A stretch of DNA of 64,000 nt, taken from the NCBI GenBank assembly GCA_021325365.1, contig JAJPHF010000168.1:6206-70205 (forward strand), read 5' to 3'. The position numbers and the translations under genes are program-made. Positions within the stretch are counted from its first letter, which is position 1. Each line of letters begins with the position of its first letter. Below are positions 26,094-34,022 of the stretch, piece by piece. The notes under the pieces are model-generated. The model was not told the DNA's origin. It did not search any database and saw only the letters and a program-made list of their open reading frames with translations. This stretch comes from Pseudomonadota bacterium (lineage in GTDB: Bacteria > Chloroflexota > UBA6077 > JAJPHF01).

Positions 26094-26116
26094 CGTAGGT
26101 GGGAGGACGGACGGCG

Positions 26117-26902
26117 ATGGATTTCAGCGGGAAGGTGGCCCTCGTCACCGGCGGGGGGCAGCACATCGGCTTGACGACCGCGCGGCTGCTGGCCAGCCTG
26201 GGCGCCGCGGTCGCGATCAACGACGTGCGGGCGGAGCGCGCGCAGGCGGCCGCGGACGGACTCGCCGCCGAGGGCAAGCGCGCGATCGCGGTGCCGGCCG
26301 ACGTGCGGGACCGGGCGGCGGTGACGGCGATGGTCGAGCGGACGGTGGGCACGCTGGGTCGCCTGGACGTGGTGGTGAACAGCGCGGGCGAGGGCAGCTT
26401 CGCGCCCGTGCTGGAGATGGACGAGGCGGCCTGGGACCTGGAACTGGACACGAACCTAAAGGGCACGTTCCTGGTGTGCCAGGCGGCCGCGCGGGCGATG
26501 GTGGCGCAGGGCCACGGGGGCGCGATCGTCTGCCTGGCCTCGACGGCCGCCGAGTCGGCGCGCATGAACGGGGTGTCGCACTGCGCGTCGAAGGCGGGCG
26601 TAGTGATGGTGGTGAAGGTGATGGCGCTGGAGCTGGGCCAGTACGGCATCCGCGTGAACGCCGTGGCGCCCGGCCTGGTGCCCGGCCCCGAGCAGGGCTC
26701 GACGGCGGAGTACCAGAACGCGTTCCTGCAGATGATCCCGCTCGACCGGCTGGGGCGCGCGGACGACATCGCGCGAGCGATCGCCTACCTAGCCTCGGAC
26801 GACGCCGCGTGGGTGACGGGCGAGGTGTTGCACGTGGACGGCGGCTTTCTGGCCGGCCGCCCGCTGCCGCGGAACATGCCCGCCGCGTCGTCGACGCGCT
26901 AG
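26117..26902 (+). CDS. Short-chain dehydrogenase/reductase with His in place of catalytic Tyr
   Basis: This 261-residue SDR has the nucleotide-binding TGGGQHIG, the DVRDRAAV acidic/Asp turn, NSAGEG (NNAG variant), and the C-terminal NAVAPGLVPGP and GEVLHVDGGF blocks. The catalytic motif should be Ser-x12-Tyr-x3-Lys. Ser142 and Lys159 are present, but the Tyr position reads His155 (VSHCASKAG). The codon is CAC, one base from TAC. The protein may therefore be a non-canonical or inactive SDR. The ATG at 26117 follows GGGAGGACGGACGGCG. It shares a transcript with the cupin upstream. Confidence 0.88.
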   Translation: MDFSGKVALVTGGGQHIGLTTARLLASLGAAVAINDVRAERAQAAADGLAAEGKRAIAVPADVRDRAAVTAMVERTVGTLGRLDVVVNSAGEGSFAPVLEMDEAAWDLELDTNLKGTFLVCQAAARAMVAQGHGGAIVCLASTAAESARMNGVSHCASKAGVVMVVKVMALELGQYGIRVNAVAPGLVPGPEQGSTAEYQNAFLQMIPLDRLGRADDIARAIAYLASDDAAWVTGEVLHVDGGFLAGRPLPRNMPAASSTR

Positions 26903-27279
26903 ACCGCCCAAGGCTCTCGCGCGGCGCGGGCGGCGCCGCCGGAGCGGCCTGCTAGCGCATCTCCGCCAGCCCACGCGTGATCCGGGGCGCTCGGAGCAGA
27001 AGGATAGACCCGATCCGGCCCGTGGTTGGCCGGGCGGCGTGTGCCCTCCCCCCGGTCCTCTCCGAGAGCGGGGGAGGGACCGGCCCTCCCGCCGCCCCTC
27101 TCCGAGGGGCAGAGGAAGTAAGCAAACCCCAGCGCCGGATTCGGTATCAGTCGTCACCGGGTCTTTACCGACAGCCGTTCGGCAAGGGCGATGGTATCTG
27201 CTAGTCTGCTAATGGCATTGTCTCGGTGGGCGAGACGCCAGCGGCTTGGTGGACACATCCTTGTCGGGAGGCTCGCCGC
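26903..27279. repeat. Intergenic gap with family C palindromic repeat (27043-27152)
   Basis: No gene is seen in this 377-base gap. It carries CCCTCCCCCCGG and CCCTCTCCGAGGGGCAGAGG hairpin segments. These end in the tail CCAGCGCCGGATTCGGTATC, which also terminates the repeat at 38439-38552. The promoter of the glycosidase gene should lie in the last 100 bases but is not obvious. Confidence 0.65.
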
Positions 27280-28923
27280 GTGGACGAGGCGACGCGCGGT
27301 GCCCGTGGCAGGTCCGGGACCGGTTCTTCCTCAGCACGCCCATTGTCTCTCGCGGTGGTCACCGGGCTGGCGCTCGCGTGGCTGCTCGGCTCTCTGACCA
27401 TCCCGCCCGCTGCCCGCGCGCTGGCGCCGGGCAATCGAATCCCGTGGCAAGGCAGCGCCTGGTATCTTCACGGCGCGAACGTGCCCTGGTACAACTGGAG
27501 CTGTGATTTTGGCTGCGGGACGGGCAGCGGCGTGAGCGCGAGCGCCGTGCAGGCGGCGCTCGCGCCGGCGTTCGCGCAGGCCCAGGCGGCCAACATGCAC
27601 GTGATCCGGTGGTGGGTGTTCGAGGGGAGTCCCTGGCAGGTCACGCGCGACGGCAGCGGGGCGCCCACCGGGGTGAGCCCGGCGGTCTACGCGGATTTCG
27701 ATGCCGCGCTGGCGCTCGCTCAGACCTATGACCTGTACTATGATTTCGTGCTCTTTTCGGCGCCGACGGCCGTGCCCTCCACCTGGCTCACCGACGCGAC
27801 CCAGCGCGCCGCCCTAGCGAGCGCGCTCAGCCCGCTCTTTGCCCGCTACGGCAGCAACCCCCGCGTGCTGTCGTGGGAAGTGTTCAACGAGCCGGAGTGG
27901 GACATCTGGAACGGCAAGATCGACCAGGCGTCGGTGCAGGCGACCGTGCGGGCGGTGGCTGGGGCTGTCCACACGAATTCGAGCGCCTACGTCACGGTAG
28001 GCTCAGCCATGCTGGACGGGCTGCCCATGTGGCTGGGCCAGGGGCTCGACTATTACCAGGCGCACTGGTACGACTACATGTCCAGCGGGAACTACTGCGC
28101 GATCTGCTGGACGTATGCCCAGGTCCAGGGTCGCTACAACCTCGACGCGCCCCTGGTCATCGGCGAGTTCTACGCCGGCGCCGACGTCGACGCGCTGGGG
28201 CGCTTCAACTACTGGTACCAGAATGGCTACGCCGGCGGCTGGGCGTGGTCGATGTTCCCCAACCAGACCAGCGATCACATGGCGATTGACTGGACGGCCG
28301 CGACGACCTTCGGGGGACAGCACACGGATCTCGGCCCCCGCGCCGGGCTCTCGGCCGCGACCGCGACCCCCGCCGCGACCAACACGCGATCTCCCACGCC
28401 GACCGGGACCCCCACCCCCTCCCCCACGCCCCTGCCCACCAGCAGCGGCACCCCCAGCGCCACGCCGACGAGCACGGCAACTCGTACCCCGCCCGCGACC
28501 AGCACGCCGACGCGCACGGCCACCGCGACGCCGACCGCACATGGGAGCGGACGGCGGCTGCGCCAGACGGCCACGCCCGCCGGCGATGGGAGCTTGCAGG
28601 TGACGGTGGCGGTCGAGGGGAGCGACTGCGGGCCGAGCAACCAGCTCGCGGCCCTGCAGTTCGGGACTAACGGCTCGGGGAGCAACGCGCTGGTCGACCT
28701 GCGGCAGCTCGCCGGCACATCGGTAGCGCCCGCACTGCCGGGCGCGGCGAACCTCGTGGGGCGACAGGGCGTGTTCGCCGTGAACCTGCCGGCGGGGACA
28801 CAGGAGATCACGTTCGCCGTGCGCCGCGCGACAGCGGGCCAGGCGGTGATCCTGCCCTTCACGGTGATCGACAACTGCGGGGCGTGGCCGACGCTCGTGG
28901 GTGGGGGGCCTGGCGCGTTCTAG
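27280..28923 (+). CDS. Secreted GH5-type glycoside hydrolase with Thr/Pro linker and C-terminal domain
   Basis: The protein has 547 residues. The signal segment (LSLAVVTGLALAWLLGSL) is followed by a TIM-barrel domain to about residue 350. WEVFNEPEW carries the acid/base Glu (residue 204) in the NEP motif, and VIGEFYAG carries the nucleophile Glu (residue 296), as in clan A cellulase/mannanase-like enzymes (GH5 type). RWWVFEG and AHWYDY are also typical of the fold. A Thr/Pro/Ser linker of about 60 residues leads to a roughly 110-residue beta-rich domain with two cysteines that I do not recognise. The GTG start follows GGGAGGCTCGCC. It probably attacks plant or microbial beta-glycans; exact substrate unknown. 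Its stop overlaps the convergent LLM stop. Confidence 0.85.
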   Translation: MDEATRGARGRSGTGSSSARPLSLAVVTGLALAWLLGSLTIPPAARALAPGNRIPWQGSAWYLHGANVPWYNWSCDFGCGTGSGVSASAVQAALAPAFAQAQAANMHVIRWWVFEGSPWQVTRDGSGAPTGVSPAVYADFDAALALAQTYDLYYDFVLFSAPTAVPSTWLTDATQRAALASALSPLFARYGSNPRVLSWEVFNEPEWDIWNGKIDQASVQATVRAVAGAVHTNSSAYVTVGSAMLDGLPMWLGQGLDYYQAHWYDYMSSGNYCAICWTYAQVQGRYNLDAPLVIGEFYAGADVDALGRFNYWYQNGYAGGWAWSMFPNQTSDHMAIDWTAATTFGGQHTDLGPRAGLSAATATPAATNTRSPTPTGTPTPSPTPLPTSSGTPSATPTSTATRTPPATSTPTRTATATPTAHGSGRRLRQTATPAGDGSLQVTVAVEGSDCGPSNQLAALQFGTNGSGSNALVDLRQLAGTSVAPALPGAANLVGRQGVFAVNLPAGTQEITFAVRRATAGQAVILPFTVIDNCGAWPTLVGGGPGAF

Positions 28924-30014
28924 CGGAAGGCCGGGAGCACTTCTTCGCCGAACAGGCGGATCGAGGCGTGGACCTGGTCCGAGCGCATGTTGTGGAGCTG
29001 GTGCTGGGTGGCAAGCACGTCATAGCCCACGCGCGCCTGCTGGGCCTGGATCCGGCGGATCACGGTCTCCGGGCTGCCCACTAGCGCCAGACCGTTGTCG
29101 ATCCAGAAGTCGTAGGACTTCACGATTTCCTGGAAGACGCGGCCGCGCTCCACGATGTCGGGGTTGCGCTCGCCGCCCGTGCCACGCTGGTCGCTGCCCC
29201 AGCCGATACGCGTGCGGGCGATGGCCTCGGCGCCGGCGCCGAAGAAGCCCTTGAGCAGGTACGGCTCGGCCTCCGCGCGCGCCTGCTCGTCCGTCGGCGC
29301 GACGTGGACGTGGCGCGCAAGGAGGGTCTTGGGCATGGGGCCGGCGTGGCCCGCGCGCTGCCAGGCGTCGCGGAAGTAGGCGAACTTTTCGGCCACCACG
29401 GAGTCGACGTCGATGTTCTGGGCGACGTGCAGGTTGTGCTGGGCAGCGTAGTCCAGCGACGTGGTGCTGTGCGCCCCTAGCCAGAGCGGCGGGTGGGGCT
29501 GCTGGTAGGGCTTGGGGCGGGGCAGCGCCTCGTCGAAGCGCCAGTACTTGCCCTCGTAGGTGACGCTGTCCTCGGTCCACGCCTTCAGGATGATCTCCAG
29601 CATCTCGACGCCCATCTGGCGGCGCTCGGCGAAGGGGATGTTCCAGCGGATGAACTCGTGCTCGTGGATGCCGTAACCGATGCCGAACTCCAGGCGGCCA
29701 TGCGAGAGCTGATCGACCATCGCCGCGTCCTGGGCGAGGCGGATGGGATGGTGCATGGGCATCTGGTAGACCAGGGGGCCGAAGCGCAGGCGGGTAGTCT
29801 CGCGGGCGAGCGCGGCCAGGTAGACGTTGGGCGCCGAGATGTCGGCGAAGGGCGCGTTCTGGTGCTCGATGAAGAAGTAGTAGCCGAAGCCGACGCGCTC
29901 GGCGAGCTGCGCCCGCGCGATGTGGCGGTCGTAGAGCTCGGCGGCGGTCTCCTGCTCGCTCTCCTTGGGGAACGCGTCGAAGATGCCAAATTCCAGGTTT
30001 GCCACCGCCCTCAC
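28920..30014 (-). CDS. LLM-class flavin-dependent monooxygenase (LuxA-like)
   Basis: This 364-residue protein of the bacterial luciferase superfamily shows ARAQLAERVGFGYYFFIEHQNAPF, LRFGPLVYQMPMHHPIRLAQDAAMVDQLSHGRLEFGIGYG and VGSPETVIRRIQAQ, which are typical LLM blocks. It differs clearly from the other three LLM proteins of the window and is closer to the alkanal-monooxygenase-like group. The first GTG of the frame is used; a second GTG three codons later is equally possible since neither has a clear ribosome site. The stop codon overlaps that of the glycosidase. The flavin or F420 cofactor and substrate are unknown. Confidence 0.88.
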   Translation of the reverse strand: MRAVANLEFGIFDAFPKESEQETAAELYDRHIARAQLAERVGFGYYFFIEHQNAPFADISAPNVYLAALARETTRLRFGPLVYQMPMHHPIRLAQDAAMVDQLSHGRLEFGIGYGIHEHEFIRWNIPFAERRQMGVEMLEIILKAWTEDSVTYEGKYWRFDEALPRPKPYQQPHPPLWLGAHSTTSLDYAAQHNLHVAQNIDVDSVVAEKFAYFRDAWQRAGHAGPMPKTLLARHVHVAPTDEQARAEAEPYLLKGFFGAGAEAIARTRIGWGSDQRGTGGERNPDIVERGRVFQEIVKSYDFWIDNGLALVGSPETVIRRIQAQQARVGYDVLATQHQLHNMRSDQVHASIRLFGEEVLPAFR

Positions 30015-30026
30015 CCCCGCCGGTCG

Positions 30027-30785
30027 TCATCGGCGCGTGTCCGTTGCGCCTGGTGTCTGGATGGTACTCACCGGGCCCGCCGGCCGCAACCCCGCGGTGC
30101 CAAAGACGTGCGCCTCGGCCTGCGCGAAGCGGCGACCCGTCGCCCGCCAGAAGGCGCGGGGCGGCTCGCCGACGGTGGCCAGGAAGGCGCGCTGGTCGAG
30201 CAGCACGACCAGGCAGGCGCCGCGGAACAGCAGCCGCCAGCCGCAGCGCACGGCCTGGCGTGCCGGCGCCGGCAGGGCGGCCGGGCCGCGGCGCAGCGCG
30301 TCGCAGTGGAAGGCGATGTGGGCCGCCTCGTCGGCCAGGATGCGGGCCATGGCCGCGCGCACCGCCGCGTCGGGGACGGTGGCGTGGACGAGGCGGTAGA
30401 CGTGCTCGCCGATGATCTCGGCGACCATGAGCACGAGCAGGGCGCCGTGCAGCCCGGCGCGGTGACGCAGCCAGATGAAACAGCCATCGCTCCAGTGGCG
30501 CGTGAGCACCGGCGCGCCGAGCGCCCCGAGCAGGGCGGCCAGCGTCTTGGCGTGCGCCTGCTCCTCGGCCAGGAACAGGTCGACGGCGGCGGCGTAGCGC
30601 GCGTCGCCGCTGGCCCGCGCGGCGCGGCGCAGGTGGCGTCCGGCGCCCTGCTCGCCCACCTGGAAGCGCTGGAGCGAGCGCACGAGGGGATCGCGCAGCG
30701 GGGGGGCGAGCGCGACGGTGCGGTGCCAGGCGGTGGGCCGCGGCCGCGCGCGGTTCGCGGTGAAGTAGTCCAGCCAGTCGGTCAC
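30027..30785 (-). CDS. Ferritin-like di-iron fold protein
   Basis: This 252-residue protein has a four-helix ferritin-like domain. Candidate metal ligands are LFLAEEQAHAKTL (ExxH), AEIIGEHVYRL and ILADEAAHIAFH (ExxH), spaced as in di-iron carboxylate proteins. No membrane segment is certain, although RAGLHGALLVLMVAEIIG is rather hydrophobic. The GTG start follows GGAGGCAGGCTC. It is placed upstream of the LLM gene on the same strand with 12 bases between, so the two may be cotranscribed. It could be an oxidase/hydroxylase-like or iron-storage protein; I cannot choose. Confidence 0.75.
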   Translation of the reverse strand: MTDWLDYFTANRARPRPTAWHRTVALAPPLRDPLVRSLQRFQVGEQGAGRHLRRAARASGDARYAAAVDLFLAEEQAHAKTLAALLGALGAPVLTRHWSDGCFIWLRHRAGLHGALLVLMVAEIIGEHVYRLVHATVPDAAVRAAMARILADEAAHIAFHCDALRRGPAALPAPARQAVRCGWRLLFRGACLVVLLDQRAFLATVGEPPRAFWRATGRRFAQAEAHVFGTAGLRPAGPVSTIQTPGATDTRR

Positions 30786-30931
30786 GAGCCTGCCTCCGGG
30801 GTTGATGGTGGTGCGTCCATCATGCCCCCGGCGACCGGCGGTGCCAATTCGCCCGGCGAATGCCGCTCGCCGTGCGCCAGGCTTACGACGGGGTAGCGCG
30901 GCTGGTTGCAGGTAAGAGCCCCACCCTGCGA

Positions 30932-31486
30932 TCAGCAAGCGCTCGGCGGGACGATCCCGGGGATCAGCCCCTCATCCCGCACGGCGGTAAGGAATTGATG
31001 GGGGTCGGCAGGGAGTCGTTCCAAGAATAGTACGGCTACCCAGCGTTCCAGGTCGTCTAGCAGGCCGACCGACGGTACAAGCAGGCCCTGAGCAGGTGTG
31101 GCCGTGCGAAGGTAGCGGGCAGTAGCACGACAGATGGGACGTTCGAGGAAGCAGTGGGACGCGTTGCGCAGACCGAGGTCCGCCCACACGTTGGGGTCAC
31201 GGAGGTCGAGCATCTGGTCGACTTGCACGTGCAAGGAGTACAGGTGCCTAGCCCTCGCGCCGCTGCCGACCTTGGGAGCGCGGTCGTACTCGAAATGCCG
31301 TGCAAACTCTGCCATCACCACGCGCGGATCGCCGGCGAGGTAGAGGGTCGGCTCGCCGGCCTCGTTCCAACGATTGTCGAGCCCTCTTCCCGCCCAGCGA
31401 AGATCGAGGACGTGGTAGCGCGCGCCGTCCGTGACATGACGGTAGGCGCGGCTGGCCCAGGGGTGGAGCCAGTCGGCGAGGGGCAC
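30932..31486 (-). CDS. RES-domain toxin
   Basis: This 184-residue RES domain (PF08808) shows AYRHVTDGARYHVLDL, the core RWNEAGEPTLYLAGDPRVVMAEFARH with the family's Arg/Tyr/Glu catalytic pattern, and a C-terminal block ending VRDEGLIPG. RES toxins of this type deplete cellular NAD+. The GTG start immediately follows the antitoxin stop codon with no spacing, the usual layout of RES-Xre modules. Length is normal and no disruption is visible, so the toxin is probably functional. Confidence 0.9.
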   Translation of the reverse strand: MPLADWLHPWASRAYRHVTDGARYHVLDLRWAGRGLDNRWNEAGEPTLYLAGDPRVVMAEFARHFEYDRAPKVGSGARARHLYSLHVQVDQMLDLRDPNVWADLGLRNASHCFLERPICRATARYLRTATPAQGLLVPSVGLLDDLERWVAVLFLERLPADPHQFLTAVRDEGLIPGIVPPSAC

Positions 31487-31834
31487 CTAGAAGCCGAGGC
31501 CCTCGTAGTCGGCGGCGAGCGCGGCCAGCACTACGTCGGCCTTGCCGGCCCCGATGAGCTGAATCGCGGTCTGTCCCCCGAACACCGGCATCGGGGTGAC
31601 CAGAAAGGTCTGCCAACCAGCGGGAGTATAGACTTCCTGACCCAGATCGGCGATCTCCTGCAGCTTGGCCACCCGCTCGCGTACCTTGGAATCGAGGGGA
31701 AGCCCTCGGTGCTCCCACCGCTCGACGGTCCGGACACTGACGTCGAGCATCCGCGCGAGGCGTTCCTGTGAGACGCCCAGCGTGTGTCGGATGGCGCGCA
31801 GATCCGGCGTCGGCGCAGGGACCGCGATAGCCAT
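31487..31834 (-). CDS. Xre-type antitoxin of the RES-Xre module
   Basis: This 115-residue protein has an N-terminal helix-turn-helix (IRHTLGVSQERLARMLDVSVRTVERWE) and a C-terminal toxin-binding region (TPMPVFGGQTAIQLIGAGKADVVLAAL) resembling the Xre/MbcA/ParS domain. It would neutralise the RES toxin and repress its own operon. The ATG at 31834 has GGAGG about ten bases upstream. Earlier in-frame ATGs at 31873 and 31891 exist, but the latter lies within the putative operator palindrome, so the shorter form is preferred. Confidence 0.85.
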   Translation of the reverse strand: MAIAVPAPTPDLRAIRHTLGVSQERLARMLDVSVRTVERWEHRGLPLDSKVRERVAKLQEIADLGQEVYTPAGWQTFLVTPMPVFGGQTAIQLIGAGKADVVLAALAADYEGLGF

Positions 31835-31874
31835 GCGAGCCGGACCTCCACTGACGGCTAGGGCCAGCGTCATG

Positions 31875-31890
31875 TGTGGACACGTGTCCA
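31875..31890. promoter_or_regulatory. Perfect 16-bp palindrome, candidate autoregulatory operator
   Basis: GTGGACACGTGTCCAC is fully self-complementary and lies upstream of the antitoxin start. On the minus strand it directly follows an AT-rich patch (TATAAGTATCCT). This is where an Xre antitoxin would be expected to bind. Confidence 0.65.
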
Positions 31891-31943
31891 CTCAGGATAC
31901 TTATAGCCTATCGCAAGCTACGGGCCGAGGCAAGGCGGGGCGC

Positions 31944-33020
31944 TTATTCGCCGTAGAGCTGCTTGAAGAAGCCGCTCTGGTCTAGCTCGCGGATGAAGCG
32001 GTCGTCGATGAAGTCGGCGGCCTTGACGTTGGCCGCGCGTGGGTTGTCCTGAGCGAGCGTGTCGATCACCGCCTGGACGCCCTCGGGCTGGGGGTAGGGG
32101 ATGCGGGCGACGTAGGCGCTGAACAGGTCGTAGGCCTCGCGGAGGCGCTCGTCGTCGTCGGCTTTGATGAACCGCTTCATGATCGGCAGGGCGACGTCGG
32201 GGTTTGTGGCGGCGGTGGCCAGGCCGCGCACCCAGCCGCGCACGAAGCGGCGGACGAAGTCGGGGCGCTCGTTGATGAGCTTGCGCGAGGTGACGAGGCC
32301 GGTGAGCGAGTAGGGCGCGCCCGACTTGCTGATGTCGACAAGCTCGTGGAAGCCGCGATGGCGTGCCTCGACGGTGCCGAACTCGCTGACCACGGCGGCG
32401 TCGGCGGCGCCGTTCTCGACGGCGGCGATGGCTTCGGGCTCGCCGCCCATCTGGATGATCGGCACGTCGCGGTCGGCCACGAGCCTCACCTTCTGCAGCG
32501 CGTAGCGGGCCGCGAAGTCGCTGGCCGCGCCACGCCGCGTGACCCCGAGCTTGCCGCCGCGCAGCTGCTCCAGGCGCTCGAGGCGCTGCGACTGAATGGT
32601 GAAGGGGTAGGTGGGCACGCTCACGGCGATGACGACGAGATCGGCGCCTTCGAGCGACGCCGGGACGGCCGTGGCGCCCGCGCCGGCGACGAACTGCACG
32701 TCGCCGGCCACCAGCGCCTGGGCAGGCTGGGCCGCCCCGGCGATGTAGGGTAGCTCGGGCTCGATGCCCTCCTCGCGCCAGTAGCCCAGCTCGTCGGCGA
32801 CGGCGGCCGGGCTGATGCTCAGCGCCAGCGCGGTGATGGCGAGCTTGCCTGGCTCGCGCGCGGCCGGGGCGGGCGCCGCCGGCGTCGCGGCGGCGGCCCC
32901 GGCGGTGCTGCTGGGGGGCGGCGCGGCGGACGGCGCGGGGGCCATGCCGCCGGCCGGTGCGCTACAGTTCAGGAGCGCGAGCGCGACGATGGCGATGGCC
33001 CAGTGGCGGCGGATCGACAT
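31944..33020 (-). CDS. ABC transporter substrate-binding lipoprotein (NMT1/TauA-like)
   Basis: The protein has 358 residues, with the lipobox LLNC and an Ala/Pro tether, then LAITALALSISPAAVADELGYWREEGIEPELPYI. LRGGKLGVTRRGAASDFAARYALQ and the C-terminal DFIDDRFIRELDQSGFFKQLYG closely resemble the SBP at 17335-18435. The ATG has GAGGTGTTGCC upstream. It stands alone, with the RES-Xre operon downstream and a 780-base non-coding gap upstream. No permease or ATPase gene is nearby. Ligand unknown; thiamine-pyrimidine-like, sulfonate or aromatic carboxylate ligands are possible in the family. Confidence 0.87.
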   Translation of the reverse strand: MSIRRHWAIAIVALALLNCSAPAGGMAPAPSAAPPPSSTAGAAAATPAAPAPAAREPGKLAITALALSISPAAVADELGYWREEGIEPELPYIAGAAQPAQALVAGDVQFVAGAGATAVPASLEGADLVVIAVSVPTYPFTIQSQRLERLEQLRGGKLGVTRRGAASDFAARYALQKVRLVADRDVPIIQMGGEPEAIAAVENGAADAAVVSEFGTVEARHRGFHELVDISKSGAPYSLTGLVTSRKLINERPDFVRRFVRGWVRGLATAATNPDVALPIMKRFIKADDDERLREAYDLFSAYVARIPYPQPEGVQAVIDTLAQDNPRAANVKAADFIDDRFIRELDQSGFFKQLYGE

Positions 33021-33569
33021 GGCAACACCTCGGACGGCCTGGACGGTCGTAACCACCGGCGTGGTATCCCATGCTAGCAGAGGCGGCACGCGGCACGCGA
33101 GCGCCGCGGAGACAGGCGATCGCTGGCGTGGGGCTGGGGCGCGGGATAGGCCCGAGGCGTGGTGGGGCGAGGCGCGCCCGCAGGCGCGCGGACACCGCGA
33201 GTAGCGCCAGCAGCGAGCGACGGAGGGCCGGACGGGCCGGGCGGCTGGGCACGCCGGGGCCGCGGGCGGTGCGCGCGGCGCGGCGCAGCGGGACGCCCCG
33301 CCCGCCGGGCGACAAGCGGCCGGGCGGGCGGGGCGTCGGTATTGCTGCCGCGAGGTCGCCGGGCACCGCGCGCCAATGTCAATTGCGCGCGACGGCCGCA
33401 ACGCCGCGGCAGGGCGCGGCAAAAGGCGCCCTTCCGAGTAGCCGCGCGGCCGGCGGGCCGCGCAGGCTGGCGGTCGCGTGGACGCGCGGGGCTGCAGACC
33501 GGTGATCAGACGCGCCCGCCGGCCGGTCGAGCGGCGGTCGTTCCGGTCAAGCGCTAGGATAATGGCCGC

Positions 33570-33644
33570 CGCTCACAGAATCGATCACGGTCTGGTACGC
33601 AGCGCTCACAAATCGCTCACAAAAAGTCGCGCGATTGGTTACAA
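33570..33644 (+). promoter_or_regulatory. Phased direct repeats CGCTCACA (response-regulator-type box)
   Basis: CGCTCACA occurs at 33570, 33603 and 33614, and a degenerate copy TGGTTACA at 33636. The start offsets are 0, 33, 44 and 66, all multiples of 11. Direct repeats with 11-base period are the binding pattern of PhoB/OmpR-family response regulators. Promoter element TGCTATAAT follows at 33682. Confidence 0.5.
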
Positions 33645-33681
33645 GGCAGCCGGCAGATGGGCAGGCGGGGGCTGGCCGACA

Positions 33682-33690
33682 TGCTATAAT
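33682..33690 (+). promoter_or_regulatory. Extended -10 promoter TGCTATAAT
   Basis: A perfect TATAAT preceded by TG-n; no -35 hexamer is needed for this promoter class. It lies downstream of the phased repeats and about 110 bases before the small membrane protein gene. Confidence 0.55.
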
Positions 33691-33800
33691 TAAGAACCTC
33701 ATTATTTTGGAGGGAACAGGCGATCGCGGGCCACGTGCGGGCGTATACTGAGAAGGGGCAGCGCGGCGCCCGGGCCGCGCAGAAAAGGGCGGCCAGGACG

Positions 33801-34016
33801 ATGCTAGACGACTTGCTGTTCGTGCTCGTCGTGCTAGAGGGTGCCGTGTGCCTCGCCGCGGCCTACATGGTCATGCTGCTCGCCGCGTCTGGCTTCCACG
33901 ACCGCTTGCCGCTGCACCTGATGGTCTTTGCCGGGTCGGCCGGGGCACTGGTCGTCACGGCGGCGGTGGCAGACGGCTGCCGGGGCTACCGACAGCGCCA
34001 CCACTCCCGGCACTAA
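33801..34016 (+). CDS. Small two-helix membrane protein, hypothetical
   Basis: This 71-residue product begins MLDDLLFVLVVLEGAVCLAAAYMVMLLAA and contains a second hydrophobic segment LMVFAGSAGALVVTAAVA, so two transmembrane helices are likely. The tail is short and basic (RGYRQRHHSRH). A longer form from GTG at 33735 would add 22 basic residues. Neither start has an ideal ribosome site. Not recognised as a known family. It is the only gene downstream of the strong extended -10 promoter and phased repeats, so it may be a regulated small membrane protein. Confidence 0.45.
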   Translation: MLDDLLFVLVVLEGAVCLAAAYMVMLLAASGFHDRLPLHLMVFAGSAGALVVTAAVADGCRGYRQRHHSRH

Positions 34017-34022
34017 GGTCCG

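Larger units (their letters stand above)
33021..33800. other. 780-base non-coding gap with regulatory features
   Basis: I see no credible gene here. Contents: a 15-bp perfect inverted repeat (33292-33306 with 33323-33337), 11-bp-phased CGCTCACA repeats (33570-33644), an extended -10 TGCTATAAT (33682-33690), and a GGAGGG ribosome-like site at about 33709 with no close ATG. The last 250 bases are clearly more AT-rich than the rest of the window. Confidence 0.6.

Noticed and set aside
33292..33337. Rho-independent terminator
   Set aside because: The 15-bp GC stem is perfect, but no T-run follows on either strand and no gene ends there.
33071..33505. Possible 144-codon gene in the large gap
   Set aside because: The translation is Arg/Ala/Gly-rich with no start site support and overlaps a GC hairpin; the minus-strand alternatives are equally poor.
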